Position numbers and translations under genes: made by a program. Under the pieces are notes generated by a model. That model made no database searches and had not been told where the DNA came from. It saw only the letters and a list, made by a program, of their open reading frames with translations. 64,000 nt of DNA. It comes from Novosphingobium acidiphilum DSM 19966 (GTDB lineage: Bacteria > Pseudomonadota > Alphaproteobacteria > Sphingomonadales > Sphingomonadaceae). Shown in pieces: positions 36,309 through 45,937 of this stretch; position 1 is the first letter of the stretch; every line of letters begins with the position of its first letter. Where the stretch lies: NCBI RefSeq assembly GCF_000429005.1, contig NZ_AUBA01000010.1, positions 81,922-145,921 of the forward strand, read 5' to 3'.

Positions 36309-39140
36309 ATGAACCAGACGCGCGATTACCGCTCCACCGTCTTCCTGCCGAAGACCGATTTCCCGATGAAGGCGGGCCTGCCGCAGAAAGAGCCGGGCAT
36401 TCTGGCGCGCTGGGCCGACGAAGACCTGTATCGACGCCTGCGCGATGCGCGTGCGGGCCGCGAAAAGTTCATTCTTCACGATGGGCCGCCTTACGCCAAT
36501 GGCGACATGCATATCGGCCATGCGCTGAACCATATCCTGAAGGACATGGTGGTACGCACGCGTTCGCTGCGCGGGTTTGACGCGCCCTATGTGCCCGGCT
36601 GGGATTGCCACGGCCTGCCCATCGAATGGAAGGTCGAAGAAGAATACCGCAAGAAAAAGCTCAACAAGGATGACGTGCCGCCGCGCGAATTCCGCGACCA
36701 GTGCCGCGCCTATGCGCGCGGCTGGGTCGATGTGCAGCGCGAACAGCTAAAACGGCTGGGCATCAATGCCGACTGGGATCACCCCTATCTGACGATGGAT
36801 TTCGCAGCAGAAGCGACCATCGTGCGCGAACTGATGCGCTTTGCCGAAACCGGGCAGCTGTATCGCGGGGCCAAGCCGGTGATGTGGAGCCCGGTGGAAA
36901 AAACCGCGCTGGCCGAAGCCGAAATCGAATACGAGGATATCACTTCGACCCAGATCGATGTGGCATTCGAAATCGTCGAATCCCCCGAAGCCGATCTGGT
37001 CGGCGTGTCGGCGGTAATCTGGACCACGACGCCCTGGACGATCCCCGCCAACCAGGCGATCGCCTATGGCCCGGCGATCGACTATTTCGTGATCGAAACG
37101 GGTGGCGCGCGCTATCTGGTGGCCGAACCGCTGATCGATGCCTTTGTCGCGCGGATCGGTGCCGAAAGCCACACGGTCCACTTCTTCATCAAGGGTGCCG
37201 CGCTGGCGGGCACCGTGGTGCGCCATCCGATGCATGCGCTGGGCGGCTTTTTCGCGCGGCCGCGTCCGATGCTGGCGGGTGATTTTGTCACCACCGAATC
37301 GGGCACCGGCCTGGTCCACATGGCCCCCGATCATGGCGAGGACGACTTTGCCCTGTGCAAGGCGCACGGGATCGAGCCGGTGTTCGCAGTCGAAGGCGAT
37401 GGCCGCTATCGCGCCGAATGGTTGTGGCTGGCGGGTCAGGGCAGCGTGATCAACCCCCGCTTCAACGCGCCCGACGGCCCGATCTGTACCGCGCTGGCCG
37501 ACGTCGGCGCGTTGGTCGCGGCCAGCGCCGATTACCGCCATTCCTATCCGCATTCGTGGCGGTCAAAGGCCAAAGTGATCTTTCGCTGCACGCCGCAGTG
37601 GTTTGTGCCGATGGACAAGCCGATCCCGCCGATCCTGCCCGCAGGCGCCGACGATCTTGATGCCATGCTGGCCCCGCGGACTTTGCGCGAACGTGCGGTT
37701 GCCGCGATCAAGGCCACGCGCTTTGTGCCCGAAAAGGGCCGCAACCGTATCGGCGCGATGGTCGAAGGGCGCCCCGACTGGGTGCTGTCGCGCCAGCGCG
37801 CGTGGGGCGTGCCGCTGACGCTGTTCGTCCATCGCCGGACCGGCGACGTACTGGTCGATGCGGAGGTCAACGCGCGGATCGTAGCGGCCATCGCCGATGA
37901 AGGCGTCGATGCCTGGGACGAGGCACGTGCCGCCGAATTCCTTGGCTCCGATCATGCGGTCGATGACTACGAACGCGTGACCGACATTCTGGACGTGTGG
38001 TTCGATTCGGGTTCGACGCATGCCTTTGTGCTGGGCAGCGGGCGCTGGCCCGACCTTGCCCGGCCCGAAGGCCATACCGGCCCGCTTGCCGATCTCTATC
38101 TCGAAGGGTCGGACCAGCATCGTGGCTGGTTCCAGTCATCGTTGCTCGAATCGTGCGCCACCCGCGGGCACGCGCCGTACAAGGCGGTGCTGACCCATGG
38201 CTTCACCATGGATGCCAAGGGCATGAAAATGTCCAAATCGCTGGGCAACACGATCAGCCCGATCGACCTGATGCGCGATTATGGCGCGGATATCCTGCGG
38301 CTGTGGGCGCTGTCGGTCGATTTCACCGAAGACCACCGCATCGGCAAGGAAATCCTGGCCGGTGTTGCCGACCAGTACCGCAAACTGCGCAACACATTCC
38401 GCTATCTGCTGGGCGCGCTTGAGGGGTTTGACGACGCGGAACGCCTGGCACCCGACGCCATGCCCGAGCTGGAACGCTATGTGCTGGCCCGGCTGGGTGC
38501 GCTGGACGGCGTGCTGACGCAGGCGGTCGAAGACTTCGATTTCAACACGTATGTCCGCGCGCTGACCGATTTCTGCAACGAGGATCTGTCGGCGTTCTAT
38601 TTCGATATCCGCAAGGACAGCCTCTATTGCGATGCGCCGGGATCGGTCACCCGCCGCGCCTGCCGCACCGTGTTCGATACGCTGTTCCACGCGCTGGTGC
38701 GCTATGCCGCGCCGGTGCTGGTGTTCACCGCCGAGGAAGTGTGGGGCACGCGCTATCCCGATGGCGGCAGCGTACACTTGCTCGAGTGGCCCGAATTGCC
38801 CGCGGTCTCGGTGGATGAGGCGCGCTGGCAGGATCTGCGCGGGTTGCGCACGCTGGTCAACGAAGCGATCGAGCCGCTGCGCCGCGACAAGGTCCTGGGT
38901 TCGGGTCTTCAGGCCGAGGTGACGGTGCCTGCCGATGCGGCGCCGGATGTCGACGTGGCCGATCTGGCCGAAGTGTTCATCACCGCCGCGGTCAGGCGCG
39001 GCAACGCGCTGAGCGTTGCCCGCACCGAACAGGACAAATGTGGCCGTTGCTGGCGCCATCTGCCCGAAGTGGCAGAGGATGGGGCGCTGTGCGCGCGTTG
39101 TGACGACGTGGTGGCCCAGATCGACGGTGTGAACGCATGA
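36309..39140 (+). CDS. ileS: Isoleucyl-tRNA synthetase
   Basis: Charges tRNA-Ile. 943 residues, class Ia: PYANGDMHIGHAL (HIGH at 68-71), the editing CP1 domain with TTTPWTIPANQAIAYG, KMSKS near 640, anticodon-binding region, and a C-terminal zinc site CGRCWRH..CARCDD (near 910-930). Its stop overlaps the lspA start (ATGA), the common ileS-lspA pair. Confidence 0.98.
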   Translation: MNQTRDYRSTVFLPKTDFPMKAGLPQKEPGILARWADEDLYRRLRDARAGREKFILHDGPPYANGDMHIGHALNHILKDMVVRTRSLRGFDAPYVPGWDCHGLPIEWKVEEEYRKKKLNKDDVPPREFRDQCRAYARGWVDVQREQLKRLGINADWDHPYLTMDFAAEATIVRELMRFAETGQLYRGAKPVMWSPVEKTALAEAEIEYEDITSTQIDVAFEIVESPEADLVGVSAVIWTTTPWTIPANQAIAYGPAIDYFVIETGGARYLVAEPLIDAFVARIGAESHTVHFFIKGAALAGTVVRHPMHALGGFFARPRPMLAGDFVTTESGTGLVHMAPDHGEDDFALCKAHGIEPVFAVEGDGRYRAEWLWLAGQGSVINPRFNAPDGPICTALADVGALVAASADYRHSYPHSWRSKAKVIFRCTPQWFVPMDKPIPPILPAGADDLDAMLAPRTLRERAVAAIKATRFVPEKGRNRIGAMVEGRPDWVLSRQRAWGVPLTLFVHRRTGDVLVDAEVNARIVAAIADEGVDAWDEARAAEFLGSDHAVDDYERVTDILDVWFDSGSTHAFVLGSGRWPDLARPEGHTGPLADLYLEGSDQHRGWFQSSLLESCATRGHAPYKAVLTHGFTMDAKGMKMSKSLGNTISPIDLMRDYGADILRLWALSVDFTEDHRIGKEILAGVADQYRKLRNTFRYLLGALEGFDDAERLAPDAMPELERYVLARLGALDGVLTQAVEDFDFNTYVRALTDFCNEDLSAFYFDIRKDSLYCDAPGSVTRRACRTVFDTLFHALVRYAAPVLVFTAEEVWGTRYPDGGSVHLLEWPELPAVSVDEARWQDLRGLRTLVNEAIEPLRRDKVLGSGLQAEVTVPADAAPDVDVADLAEVFITAAVRRGNALSVARTEQDKCGRCWRHLPEVAEDGALCARCDDVVAQIDGVNA

Positions 39141-39679
39141 CCAGCGGCAGAACCCGGTTTGAAATCTGGACCCGACGCGCGTTCGGCTATGGCCTGGCAC
39201 TGCTGGTGTTTGCGCTCGATCGCGGGCTAAAGGCGCTGTTGCTGGGGCCGGTCGCGCTCGACCAGGTAGATTCGCTGCATCTGCTGCCGATGTTTGATCT
39301 GCGCTTTACCCAGAATCTTGGCGTATCGCTGGGCTTGTTCACCGCGACTTCGCCACAGATGCGGCTGATCCTGATCGCGGGAACCGGTGCGATCGCGCTG
39401 GGCGTGGCGGGCTGGCTGCTGTTTGAACGGCGCCGTGTCGATGTGATCGCGCTGGCGCTGGTGCTGGGCGGGGCGCTGGGCAATATCTATGACCGGGTCA
39501 CGCGCGGGTATGTCATCGATTACGCCGATCTGCACATCGGCGAATGGCGTCCATTCCTGATTTTCAACTTTGCGGACGCAGCGATCACGATTGGCGTGCT
39601 GATACTGCTTGCCCGTTCGCTGCTTTCCGGCGAAAAGCCGGGCCACGATGGCGTAAAGCCCCCTACGGAGAATTTGTGA
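39137..39679 (+). CDS. lspA: Signal peptidase II (prolipoprotein)
   Basis: Aspartic protease of the inner membrane that cuts lipoprotein signal peptides. 180 residues, four membrane helices (about 15-30, 72-92, 98-118, 145-165). Catalytic aspartates are in GNIYDRVTRGYVIDY and NFADAAI. The TQNLGVSLGLF segment varies slightly from the usual TxNxGxAFG. Coupled to ileS at its start and to the lipoprotein gene at its end, so an LspA substrate is encoded next door. Confidence 0.96.
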   Translation: MTSGRTRFEIWTRRAFGYGLALLVFALDRGLKALLLGPVALDQVDSLHLLPMFDLRFTQNLGVSLGLFTATSPQMRLILIAGTGAIALGVAGWLLFERRRVDVIALALVLGGALGNIYDRVTRGYVIDYADLHIGEWRPFLIFNFADAAITIGVLILLARSLLSGEKPGHDGVKPPTENL

Positions 39680-40092
39680 TGCGCAAGACTGCCCTCATTT
39701 CCCTTGCCGGTGGCGCTGTGGCGTTGTCCGGTCTGCTGGGCGGGTGCAGCTCGCATTCCTCGCTGTTCAATCGCGTGCGGCCCGATGAATTCGCGGTGAC
39801 GCGCCAGGCCCCGCTGGCGGTGCCGCCCGATTTCTCGCTGGCCCCGCCCAACCCGGGTGCGCCGCGTCCGCAGGATGTCGATTCCAGCCGCCAGGCGCTC
39901 GATGTGATGTTTGGCGGCCCCGCGCCGCGCAGCGCGGTCGAAACCGACGCGCTGGGCAAGGCCGGTGCCTCGGCACCCGCCATCCGCAGCGTGGTTGGCG
40001 ATCCCAAGACGACGACCGTGCCCAAGGGCGCCGGGGTGAAGGATATCATCAAGGCCCCCGAAAGCAGCACGCCCGCCGCGCAGGCGCAGTAA
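39679..40092 (+). CDS. DUF3035 lipoprotein, BamF-like
   Basis: 137 residues from ATG 39679, which overlaps the lspA stop (TGATG). Lipoprotein signal: MRKTALISLAGGAVALSGLL then lipobox GGC (cleavage before Cys). The mature N-terminus RPDEFAVTRQAPLAVPPDF is the signature of DUF3035, annotated in alphaproteobacteria as BamF, a lipoprotein of the outer-membrane beta-barrel assembly (BAM) complex. The remainder is low-complexity and proline-rich. The BamF name rests on my memory of family annotation. Confidence 0.88.
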   Translation: MRKTALISLAGGAVALSGLLGGCSSHSSLFNRVRPDEFAVTRQAPLAVPPDFSLAPPNPGAPRPQDVDSSRQALDVMFGGPAPRSAVETDALGKAGASAPAIRSVVGDPKTTTVPKGAGVKDIIKAPESSTPAAQAQ

Positions 40093-40106
40093 CCTCCATC
40101 GATCCG

Positions 40107-40130
40107 TCCTCCCCGGCGTTTCGGGGAGGA
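40107..40130. terminator. Hairpin between the lipoprotein and hemolysin-like genes
   Basis: TCCTCCCCG (40107-40115) pairs with CGGGGAGGA (40122-40130), 6-nt loop, between convergent genes. No T-tract follows, so efficiency is uncertain. Confidence 0.5.
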
Positions 40131-40137
40131 TGGCGGT

Positions 40138-41463
40138 TCATCCGTCCAGCGTGGGTGCCTGTGGCGCATGCTTGATGCGGCTGGCCAGCAGCTTGTCGAT
40201 CTTGCGCCCGTCCATGTCGATCACTTCAAAGCGCCAGCCCTGGCTGGTGAAATGTTCGCCTTCGTGCGGCAGCTTTTTCAGCACCGACAGGGCAAACCCG
40301 GCCACGGTTGCGTAATCGCGGGTCTCGGGCAGGTCGATGTTGAGCCGGTCGGCCATGGCATCGGCGGGCAGCGCGCCCGAAATCAGCAAAGACGCATCCT
40401 CGCGCTCGATCATCATCGGCGTGTCGCCGTCATCGCCATGGGCAACGAATGTGCCGGCAATCGCGTCGAGCAGGTCAGCCGGGGTGACGATCCCTTCAAG
40501 ATGGCCATATTCATCGTGGACCAGCGCCAGCGGCACTTCGGCCAGCTGGATCTGGCGCAGGGCATCCATCGCGTCGAGCTGGTCGGGCACGATCGCGGGT
40601 TTTTTCATCAAACGGGCCAGATCGGCGGATTCGCCGCGCACCAGCGCCTGCAACACATCGCGCACGCGCACCACGCCGACCACGCTATCCACCGAACCCT
40701 CTGCCACCAGCAGCAGCGAATGCGGGCACGCGGCGATCGCATCGCGCAAATCGCCACCCCCGGACTGGCGATCGATCCAGTGCAGTTCGGTGCGCGGGGT
40801 CATCACGTCGCGCACCGGACGTTCGGCCAGCCGCATCACGCTGGTCATCAATGCGCGTTCGTCTTCTTCGATGACGCCCGACCGGGTCGCCTCGGCAAAG
40901 ATCATCTCCAGCTCTTCGGTGGTCACGTCGTGCGAACCGGCGCCGTTCATGCCGGCCAGCCGCAGCACCAGTGTGGACGATTCATCCAGCAACCACACCA
41001 GCGGTGCGGCCACTTGCGCCACGATCGCCATCGGGCGCGCGGCCACCACCGCAATCGCCTCGGCCGAACGCAGCGCCAGTTGCTTGGGCACCAGTTCGCC
41101 GATCACCAGGCTGAGATATGTGGTGACCGCGATGACCAGCGCAAACCCCGCTTCGGGGGCAAGATGCGCAGGCACGCCAAGCGCTGCCAGCCGTTCGCCC
41201 ATCGGGCCGCCCAGCCGTGATCCGGAAAAGGCGCCGGCGATGATGCCCACCAGCGTTATGCCGATCTGCGCGGTGGACAAAAGCTTGCCCTGATCGCTGG
41301 CCAGATCGAGCGCCAGCGTGGCGCTGACCGATCCGGCTTCGGCGCGCATCTTCAATCGCGCCGGACGCGCCGAAACGATTGCCAGCTCTGACATCGAAAA
41401 CAGGCCGTTGAGCACGACCAGAGCGCCAATGATGACGACGTCGGTCCAGGGAAAAGGTGTCAC
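40138..41463 (-). CDS. CNNM/CorC-type membrane protein (hemolysin family)
   Basis: 441 residues: an N-terminal DUF21 membrane domain (about 1-175; LNGLFSMSELAIVSARPARL), two CBS domains (about 200-320; MTPRTELHWIDR, VHDEYGHLEGIVTPADLL), and a C-terminal CorC/HlyC domain (about 345-430). Such proteins are implicated in magnesium and cobalt homeostasis; the old 'hemolysin' label is historical. The start is GTG 41461-41463. Convergent with the lipoprotein gene. Confidence 0.94.
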   Translation of the reverse strand: MTPFPWTDVVIIGALVVLNGLFSMSELAIVSARPARLKMRAEAGSVSATLALDLASDQGKLLSTAQIGITLVGIIAGAFSGSRLGGPMGERLAALGVPAHLAPEAGFALVIAVTTYLSLVIGELVPKQLALRSAEAIAVVAARPMAIVAQVAAPLVWLLDESSTLVLRLAGMNGAGSHDVTTEELEMIFAEATRSGVIEEDERALMTSVMRLAERPVRDVMTPRTELHWIDRQSGGGDLRDAIAACPHSLLLVAEGSVDSVVGVVRVRDVLQALVRGESADLARLMKKPAIVPDQLDAMDALRQIQLAEVPLALVHDEYGHLEGIVTPADLLDAIAGTFVAHGDDGDTPMMIEREDASLLISGALPADAMADRLNIDLPETRDYATVAGFALSVLKKLPHEGEHFTSQGWRFEVIDMDGRKIDKLLASRIKHAPQAPTLDG

Positions 41464-41644
41464 AGTCGCGTCCGCTAGCAGATTTTCGCGCTTTGGCGAA
41501 GTGCGTTGCGGATTGTCATGATCGGCTTGTTCGGATTCAGTTCAGGATGCCCCCGGCTATTCACTGCCAACTGGCGGCACAGGCTGGAAAACCGGTGCAC
41601 ACCGGGGCATTGTCGGTGGCGCATCGTGCAAGAGGGTATGGGTC

Positions 41645-42334
41645 ATGACACTACGTCGGGTATGGATGTCTGCGCTGTGCGGCGTATCGCTGATTGCCAC
41701 GTCGGCCTGTGTGACCGACCCCAACACCGGCCACAGGAAAGTGTCGCGCACCGCGATCGGCGCGACCGCAGGTGTGGTTGGCGGGCTGGTGATCGGGGGA
41801 TTGCTGGGCGGGGGTACCGGGCGCATTCTGGGCGCGGGGATCGGTGGGCTGGCCGGCGCCTCGGTCGGTTATACCATGGACAAGCAGATCAAGGAGCTGA
41901 AGGAACAGACCGCCGGCAGCGGGGTCGATATCAAGCCGGTCGATGATGGCCAGGCGATCCTGGTCAATCTGCCCAGCGGGGTGACCTTTGACACCGACAG
42001 CACCGTGATCAAGCCCGCGTTTCGCGACACGCTCGATACCGTTTCGACCAGCCTGAACAAGTATCCCAATTCGTTGATCGATGTGTATGGCCACACCGAT
42101 TCGACCGGCACCGATCCCTATAACCAGACGCTGTCCGAAAACCGCGCCCGCGTGGTGGCCGATTACCTGACGGGCAGGGGTGTAAACCCGGCGCGCATCC
42201 GCAGCACCGGCTTTGGCAAGACACAGCCGGTGGCGAGCAACGACACGCCCGAAGGCCGCGCCGCCAACCGCCGCGTGGAAATCAAGATCGTGCCCGTTAC
42301 GCAGGACGATGTGGCAAGGGCAAAGGGGCAATAA
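41645..42334 (+). CDS. OmpA family lipoprotein with glycine-zipper segment
   Basis: 229 residues: lipoprotein signal ending ATSAC (Cys about 22), a glycine-zipper region (about 38-85, with GGLVIGGLLGGGTGR), then an OmpA-like peptidoglycan-binding domain (about 95-220; DVYGHTDSTG, LSENRARVVADYL, RVEIKI). It probably ties the outer membrane to peptidoglycan. GAGGG precedes ATG 41645. The family resembles E. coli YiaD. Confidence 0.94.
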   Translation: MTLRRVWMSALCGVSLIATSACVTDPNTGHRKVSRTAIGATAGVVGGLVIGGLLGGGTGRILGAGIGGLAGASVGYTMDKQIKELKEQTAGSGVDIKPVDDGQAILVNLPSGVTFDTDSTVIKPAFRDTLDTVSTSLNKYPNSLIDVYGHTDSTGTDPYNQTLSENRARVVADYLTGRGVNPARIRSTGFGKTQPVASNDTPEGRAANRRVEIKIVPVTQDDVARAKGQ

Positions 42335-42457
42335 GCCTGCAGCCCGTTGCGGGCGGGGGGGCTGCACAAAGGCGCAGAAGCCCGGGCAATCTGCCAGGGG
42401 CGTCTTGACGCGCGGGGCCCCGGGCTGGCATCCGGCGGCTGCGTCAAGGAGACCCGC

Positions 42458-43471
42458 ATGTCCATCACCGCCCGCCCGATCAATGGCCGCAAAACCAACC
42501 CCATCGGGCTGGGCTGCATGTCGCTCAGCTGGGCCTATGGCCCGCGTCCGAGCGATGCATACGGCATTGCGCTGCTGCACCGCGCGATCGAACTGGGCTA
42601 TGACCATCTCGACACTGCCCGGCTCTATGGCCAGGGCCATAACGAAACCCTGGTGGGCCAGGCGCTGAAGGGCCGCCGCGACAAAGTCTTCCTTGCCAGC
42701 AAGATGGGCATTTTCGCCAGCGGCGAAAAGCGCGGGATCGATTGCAAGCCGCAGACTATCCGCGAACAGCTGGAGGTGTCGTTGCGCCTGCTGCAAACCG
42801 ATCACATCGACCTGTATTACATGCACCGCCGCGATTTCACCGTGCCGATCGAAGATTCGGTGGGTGCGATGGCCGACCTGATCCAGGAAGGGAAGATGGG
42901 CGCGATCGGCCTGTCCGAAATGTCGGCCGACACGCTGCGCCGTGCGGCTGCGGTGCACCCGATCGCCGCGATGCAGACCGAATATTCGCCGTGGACACGC
43001 CAGGCCGAGATCGCGGTGATCGACGCCTGCCGTGAACTGGGCACGACGTTTGTCGCGTTTTCGCCGGTCGGGCGCGGTGCTCTGGCCAATGGCGTGGGCG
43101 ACGTGGCAGCGCTTGGCGAAGGCGATCTGCGCCCCGGCATGCCCCGCTTTCAGGGCGCCAACTGGGCGCACAACCTGGATCTGGTGCACCGGTTCAACGC
43201 CCTGGCAGCAGACGCGGGGGTGACCCCTGCGCAGCTGTCGCTGGCCTGGGTGCTGGCGCAGGGGGACCATATCGTGGCTATCCCCGGCACCAAGAATATT
43301 GCCCACCTGGAAGAAAACATCGCGCATTGGAACTGGCAGATCCCGGCTGCCATGGCCGCCGAGGTCGATGCGCTGATCAACCACCAGACGGTCGCCGGGC
43401 ACCGCTATTCGGCGATGATGCAGGCAACGATCGACACCGAGGACTTTGCGGAGCACTTCGAACTGGTGTAA
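42458..43471 (+). CDS. Aldo/keto reductase
   Basis: 337 residues, NADPH-dependent (beta/alpha)8-barrel oxidoreductase. Catalytic set: Asp and Tyr in LDTARLYGQG, Lys in LASKMG, His in YYMHRRD. GLSEMSADTL and IPGTKNIAHLEEN are NADP-binding. AAGGAG lies seven bases before ATG 42458; the frame is open upstream but unsupported. It resembles the perakine reductase/YajO-like group. The substrate is unknown. A small gene of the same strand follows. Confidence 0.93.
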   Translation: MSITARPINGRKTNPIGLGCMSLSWAYGPRPSDAYGIALLHRAIELGYDHLDTARLYGQGHNETLVGQALKGRRDKVFLASKMGIFASGEKRGIDCKPQTIREQLEVSLRLLQTDHIDLYYMHRRDFTVPIEDSVGAMADLIQEGKMGAIGLSEMSADTLRRAAAVHPIAAMQTEYSPWTRQAEIAVIDACRELGTTFVAFSPVGRGALANGVGDVAALGEGDLRPGMPRFQGANWAHNLDLVHRFNALAADAGVTPAQLSLAWVLAQGDHIVAIPGTKNIAHLEENIAHWNWQIPAAMAAEVDALINHQTVAGHRYSAMMQATIDTEDFAEHFELV

Positions 43472-43528
43472 ACACCGGGTCATCAGGCGCCTCGGGCCAC
43501 GCGAACCGCAATTCGCAGGAGCAGGGAT

Positions 43529-43849
43529 ATGGGTGACATGGTGATCGCGGCCTATCGACCCAAGCCGGGGCACGATCAGGCCTTGCTTGCCCTGGTGCGT
43601 GATCACGTGCCCGATCTGCGTCGCTGGGGCCTTGCCACCGATCGCCCGGCGCTGGCCATGCGCGCAGCCTGTGGCACGATCATCGAAGTGTTCGAATGGC
43701 GCGATGGTGCCATCGCCACCGCGCACCAGCATCCCGACGTGCTGGCGATGTGGGCGCGCTATGCCGAGGTATGCGACTATGTGCCATTGCGCGATCTGGC
43801 CGAGGCGGCGCAGTTGTTCGCGCAGTTTGCCCCGATCGATCTGGATTAG
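43529..43849 (+). CDS. Hypothetical protein, dimeric alpha/beta-barrel-like
   Basis: 106 residues: MVIAAYRPKPGHDQALLALVRDH is the start of a ferredoxin-like dimeric alpha/beta-barrel (ABM/NIPSNAP type), and IIEVFEWRDGAIATAHQHPDV continues it. This fold is shared by many small monooxygenase-like and stress proteins; no active-site residues can be named. GCAGGG precedes ATG 43529 (an ATG at 43538 is an alternative). It follows the aldo/keto reductase by 57 bp and may be in its operon. Confidence 0.8.
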   Translation: MGDMVIAAYRPKPGHDQALLALVRDHVPDLRRWGLATDRPALAMRAACGTIIEVFEWRDGAIATAHQHPDVLAMWARYAEVCDYVPLRDLAEAAQLFAQFAPIDLD

Positions 43850-43870
43850 GTCGCTCGGGCCTGACCGGAC

Positions 43871-44668
43871 TCAGTGCACGAAGCGGGCCACCACGTCGCG
43901 GTACGACCGGCTGACTTTTACCTCGGCGCCCGATTGCAGCACCAGAAAGCATTCGCCGTTGGTGTGGGGGCGGACCTGCCGGACCTGATCAAGGTTGACG
44001 ATCTTTGACCGGTGCACGCGCTGGAACACGCGCGGGTCCAGCCGGCGCTCGAGATCCTTCATGGTTTCGCGCAGGATCAGCGAATTGTCGCCGGTGTAGA
44101 TGCACATGTAATCGCCCGCCGCCTCGATCCGTTCGATCGAATCCACATCGACCCGAAAAATCTGGCCGCGGTCCTTGATATTGATCAGTTTTTCGAACCG
44201 GCCGGCGGCATGTTCGCCATCGTCGACCATTTCGGGCATCGCATCGGGGGCAACTTCGGCCAGCACGTTCTTCAGTTTTTCCACCTCTTCCAGCCCGCGC
44301 TTTTCAGCCAGCCGCGTGCGCGCACGATCCAGCGCATCGGCCAGCCGGTCTTCATCGACGGGTTTCAACAGGTAATCGACCGCATTGGCTTCGAAGGCTT
44401 TCAGCGCATGTTCGGAATAGGCGGTGACAAACACGAACAGCGGCGGGTCAATTTCCATCACCCCTTTGACCACGCTGAACCCGTCGAACCCCGGCATCTG
44501 GATGTCGAGGAACACCAGGTCGGGCTTTTCGGTCTTGATCTTGCGGATGGCCTCGCGCCCGTTGGCGCAGGTGTCGATGATTTCGACATCGGGAAACGCA
44601 GCAAGACGCAGTTGCAGCCCCTGAATGGCCAGCTTTTCGTCGTCGACAAGGATCGTGCGGATGGTCAT
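43871..44668 (-). CDS. LytTR-family response regulator
   Basis: 265 residues: receiver domain (1-120; phospho-accepting Asp in VFLDIQMPG, near 55; LLKPVDEDRL), a linker helix, and a LytTR DNA-binding domain (about 158-262; DRGQIFRVDVDSIERIEAAGDY, RVFQRVHRSKIVNL, SRSYRDVVA). The pair with the upstream LytS-like kinase (28 bp apart) is clear. Known relatives control cell-wall, autolysis or peptide-responsive genes. Direct targets here are unknown. Confidence 0.95.
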   Translation of the reverse strand: MTIRTILVDDEKLAIQGLQLRLAAFPDVEIIDTCANGREAIRKIKTEKPDLVFLDIQMPGFDGFSVVKGVMEIDPPLFVFVTAYSEHALKAFEANAVDYLLKPVDEDRLADALDRARTRLAEKRGLEEVEKLKNVLAEVAPDAMPEMVDDGEHAAGRFEKLINIKDRGQIFRVDVDSIERIEAAGDYMCIYTGDNSLILRETMKDLERRLDPRVFQRVHRSKIVNLDQVRQVRPHTNGECFLVLQSGAEVKVSRSYRDVVARFVH

Positions 44669-44696
44669 GGCGTTTCCTTGGACATAGTTTGGTGGC

Positions 44697-45872
44697 CTAG
44701 CCTGCCACTGCCGGGTTTAGCGCAGGATGAACGGATCGGGCAGGGGCGGGTTTGGGCGCGCGCGCCTCGAACGGCAATTCGATCGTTACCACCAGCCCGC
44801 CTTCGGGCCCGGTGGCAATGTCGAAACGCTGGTTTTCGCCATAGGCCTGGACCAGCCGGTCGCGGATATTGGCCAGCCCCACGCCCGTCGACACGGCGCC
44901 CGGGCGTTGCTGATCGTGGTTCTGCCCGAACAGTTCGGCCGGATCGGTGCCCGGTTCAAGCCCGGGCCCGGTGTCGGACACGACAATCCGCAGCACACTG
45001 CCGATCACATCGGCATGCACCGTGATTTCAGCGCCTTCTTCCAGCACGCTGACCGCATATTTGATGGCGTTTTCGACCAGAGGTTGCAGCAGCAGCGACG
45101 GCATCAGCGCGTGGGTTGCCTGATCCTCGATGTCGAACCGGGTGCGCAGGCGTTCTTCAAACCGCATGCGTTCGATATCGAGATAGAGCTTCAGCGTTTC
45201 CACCTCTTGCGCCACCGTGACCTGGCCGGTCGGCTCGTTGATCAGGGTATAGCGCAAAAACGCCGACAGCCGCGACAGCATGGCATTGGCCGGCTCGGTC
45301 TGTTTGAGCAGGACCAGCGTGCTGATCGAATTCAATGTGTTGAACAGGAAATGCGGGTTGAGCTGATAGCGCAGCATGGCCAGCTGCGCGCTGGTCGCCT
45401 GGTTTTCCAGGTGCAACAGCTGGTCGTTCTGTTCTTCGACCTGGATATAGAAGTTGATCGCGTAATACAGCGCCGACCAGGCGCCGAGCAGCGTCAGATC
45501 AAGGTAGAACACCCCCAGGAACAGCTGGGTAAAGCTGGACTGGGCATTGGCGCGATACAGGCTGACCACCCACGAATCGATAAAGGCATAAAGGCCGACC
45601 GCGATGGCCAGAACGATCGACGTTACCCCCCAGGTGATCAGCGCAAGGCGGTTGATCAGCGCGCGATAGATCACCGACAGGATCAGCGAGATCGAAAACC
45701 CGGTGATCGTGGCAATGATCACGATGATCAGGAACGACCATGGCACCGCATTGGCCAGGCTCGACATCGCGCGCAGCAGCATGGCCCCGCCCCAGCCGAG
45801 AAACTGCAGGCGCCAGAACGCACGGTTCTTGTTGCCGAAGAACGGCGTGGGGGGAAGCGGCAGCATCGCCAT
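44697..45872 (-). CDS. LytS/YehU-like sensor histidine kinase
   Basis: 391 residues: several N-terminal membrane helices (about 23-150), a coiled linker, then a His_kinase domain with phospho-accepting His in NPHFLFNTLNSIS (near 172) and an ATPase domain (PLVENAIKYA, DTGPGLEPG, GVGLANIRDRL). The N-terminal helices look like a sensor for a signal in the membrane. ATG 45872, overlapping no gene. It reads into the LytTR regulator. Confidence 0.95.
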   Translation of the reverse strand: MAMLPLPPTPFFGNKNRAFWRLQFLGWGGAMLLRAMSSLANAVPWSFLIIVIIATITGFSISLILSVIYRALINRLALITWGVTSIVLAIAVGLYAFIDSWVVSLYRANAQSSFTQLFLGVFYLDLTLLGAWSALYYAINFYIQVEEQNDQLLHLENQATSAQLAMLRYQLNPHFLFNTLNSISTLVLLKQTEPANAMLSRLSAFLRYTLINEPTGQVTVAQEVETLKLYLDIERMRFEERLRTRFDIEDQATHALMPSLLLQPLVENAIKYAVSVLEEGAEITVHADVIGSVLRIVVSDTGPGLEPGTDPAELFGQNHDQQRPGAVSTGVGLANIRDRLVQAYGENQRFDIATGPEGGLVVTIELPFEARAPKPAPARSVHPALNPAVAG

Positions 45873-45937
45873 AGGCGTTCAGCTTAGCGGTTCGTTCGGC
45901 TTAACGCCAGATCGGGCAATGCGCGCAGTCTGCGCCA

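Noticed and set aside
41651..43732. 693-residue minus-strand frame over the OmpA and aldo/keto reductase genes
   Set aside because: Spans two confirmed plus-strand genes and has shadow composition.
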